Source: Sporomusa sp.
GTDB lineage: Bacteria > Bacillota_C > Negativicutes > Sporomusales > Sporomusaceae
Length of the DNA stretch: 6,666 nucleotides
Reading direction: 5' to 3'
Assembly: GCA_029256645.1 (NCBI GenBank)
Contig: JAQSXM010000194.1
Coordinates: 1-6,666 of the forward strand
Positions 6,393-6,666 of the stretch are shown here, in pieces. The notes below the pieces were generated by a model. It saw nothing but the letters and a program-made list of their open reading frames with translations. It was not told the DNA's origin and did not search any database. Both the position numbers and the translations under genes were made by a program. Position 1 is the first letter of the stretch. Each line of letters begins with the position of its first letter.

Positions 6393-6666
6393 GCTAATTA
6401 TACCATCGTACTTGTGAGGCTTACTTGTTATGCTTTTTAAGCCAATTTTCCCTATTCTCTCATCTGTTTTTCCTCTTGGCATAGGCTATAATTCCAAATT
6501 TTATTATTCTGTTTTTTCGCGCCCTCACTATTAGAAGAAATCCCGCAAATTACACCAAGAGCAATCATTAATCCAACGATTGATGCCATCCAATTAGTTT
6601 CTAACACTGGACTTGCTGGCATTTTGGATAGCCACAAAGATTAGATTGTCCTATTATTTACCAGTA
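6393..6666. other. AT-rich right-hand end with no secure gene
   Basis: Apart from the doubtful minus-strand ORF at 6452-6637 I see no RNA gene, no insertion-sequence end and no clear promoter here. There is one loose inverted repeat, GGCTTA (6418-6423) and TAAGCC (6438-6443), with a 14-base loop and no adjacent U-tract. Base composition is more AT-rich than the metabolic genes to the left. Confidence 0.5.
6452..6637 (-). CDS. Doubtful small membrane protein
   Basis: An open frame of at most 61 codons from a TTG at 6637; ATG codons at 6622 (residue 6) and 6589 (residue 17) are other possible starts. It encodes one hydrophobic stretch, WMASIVGLMIALGVICGI (about residues 16-33), followed by a polar, charged tail rich in Lys, Asn, Gln and Glu, which fits a single-pass small membrane protein. 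No convincing Shine-Dalgarno sequence precedes any of the starts; only an AGGA well upstream of the TTG was seen. The two-way terminator at 6355-6392 would suit a leftward transcript from here, which is mild support. I recognise no family, and a chance ORF or a gene remnant is equally possible. Confidence 0.3.
   Translation of the reverse strand: MWLSKMPASPVLETNWMASIVGLMIALGVICGISSNSEGAKKQNNKIWNYSLCQEEKQMRE

Noticed and set aside
6418..6443. GGCTTA/TAAGCC inverted repeat as a terminator
   Set aside because: Loop of 14 bases and no T-run after the stem on either strand.
6618..6633. TGGCTATCCAAAATGC on the minus strand as a further sigma-54 promoter
   Set aside because: The GG to GC spacing is 11 rather than 10, which sigma-54 does not tolerate well, and it lies inside the doubtful ORF.
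1..6666. CRISPR array, tRNA/rRNA genes, insertion sequences, phage or defence genes
   Set aside because: No regularly spaced repeats, no tRNA-like cloverleaf or transposase motif was seen in any frame.

Overview
The window looks like chromosomal DNA from a mid-GC anaerobic firmicute. An acidaminococcus/sporomusa-type Negativicute or a clostridial relative is my best guess. The guess rests on a clustered butyryl-CoA pathway, a ferredoxin-fused EtfA, strong AGGAGG ribosome binding sites, some GTG/TTG starts, and sigma-54 style promoters. No species can be named from sequence alone.

Layout. Positions 1-4327 (minus strand) hold a tight five-gene operon transcribed right to left: acyl-CoA (butyryl-CoA) dehydrogenase, etfB, etfA with an N-terminal 2[4Fe-4S] domain, 3-hydroxybutyryl-CoA dehydrogenase, and the first 76 codons of a crotonase that runs off the left edge. 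Gaps are 14-39 bp. Together these convert 3-hydroxybutyryl-CoA to crotonyl-CoA to butyryl-CoA (or the reverse), and the EtfAB-dehydrogenase set is of the type expected to bifurcate electrons from NADH to ferredoxin and crotonyl-CoA. Positions 4328-4558 are regulatory: a -24/-12 promoter and, upstream of it, two near-identical dyad repeats that look like enhancer sites. Positions 4559-5887 (minus) encode a divergent NCS2-family nucleobase permease.

Positions 5888-6130 are a divergent intergenic region with two back-to-back -24/-12 elements, one reading left into the permease and one (a full consensus match) reading right into a small 69-residue coiled-coil protein at 6131-6340. A symmetrical hairpin flanked by A5 and T5 (6355-6392) closes that small gene and could terminate transcription from either side. 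The rest (6393-6666) is AT-richer and holds only a doubtful small membrane ORF on the minus strand.

The main theme is regulatory: all three transcription units whose start lies well inside the window have a GG-N10-GC sigma-54 element at a sensible distance from their start codon. This suggests that butyrate-type redox metabolism, nucleobase uptake and an unknown small protein are all under enhancer-dependent control, though probably through different activators, since the dyads differ.
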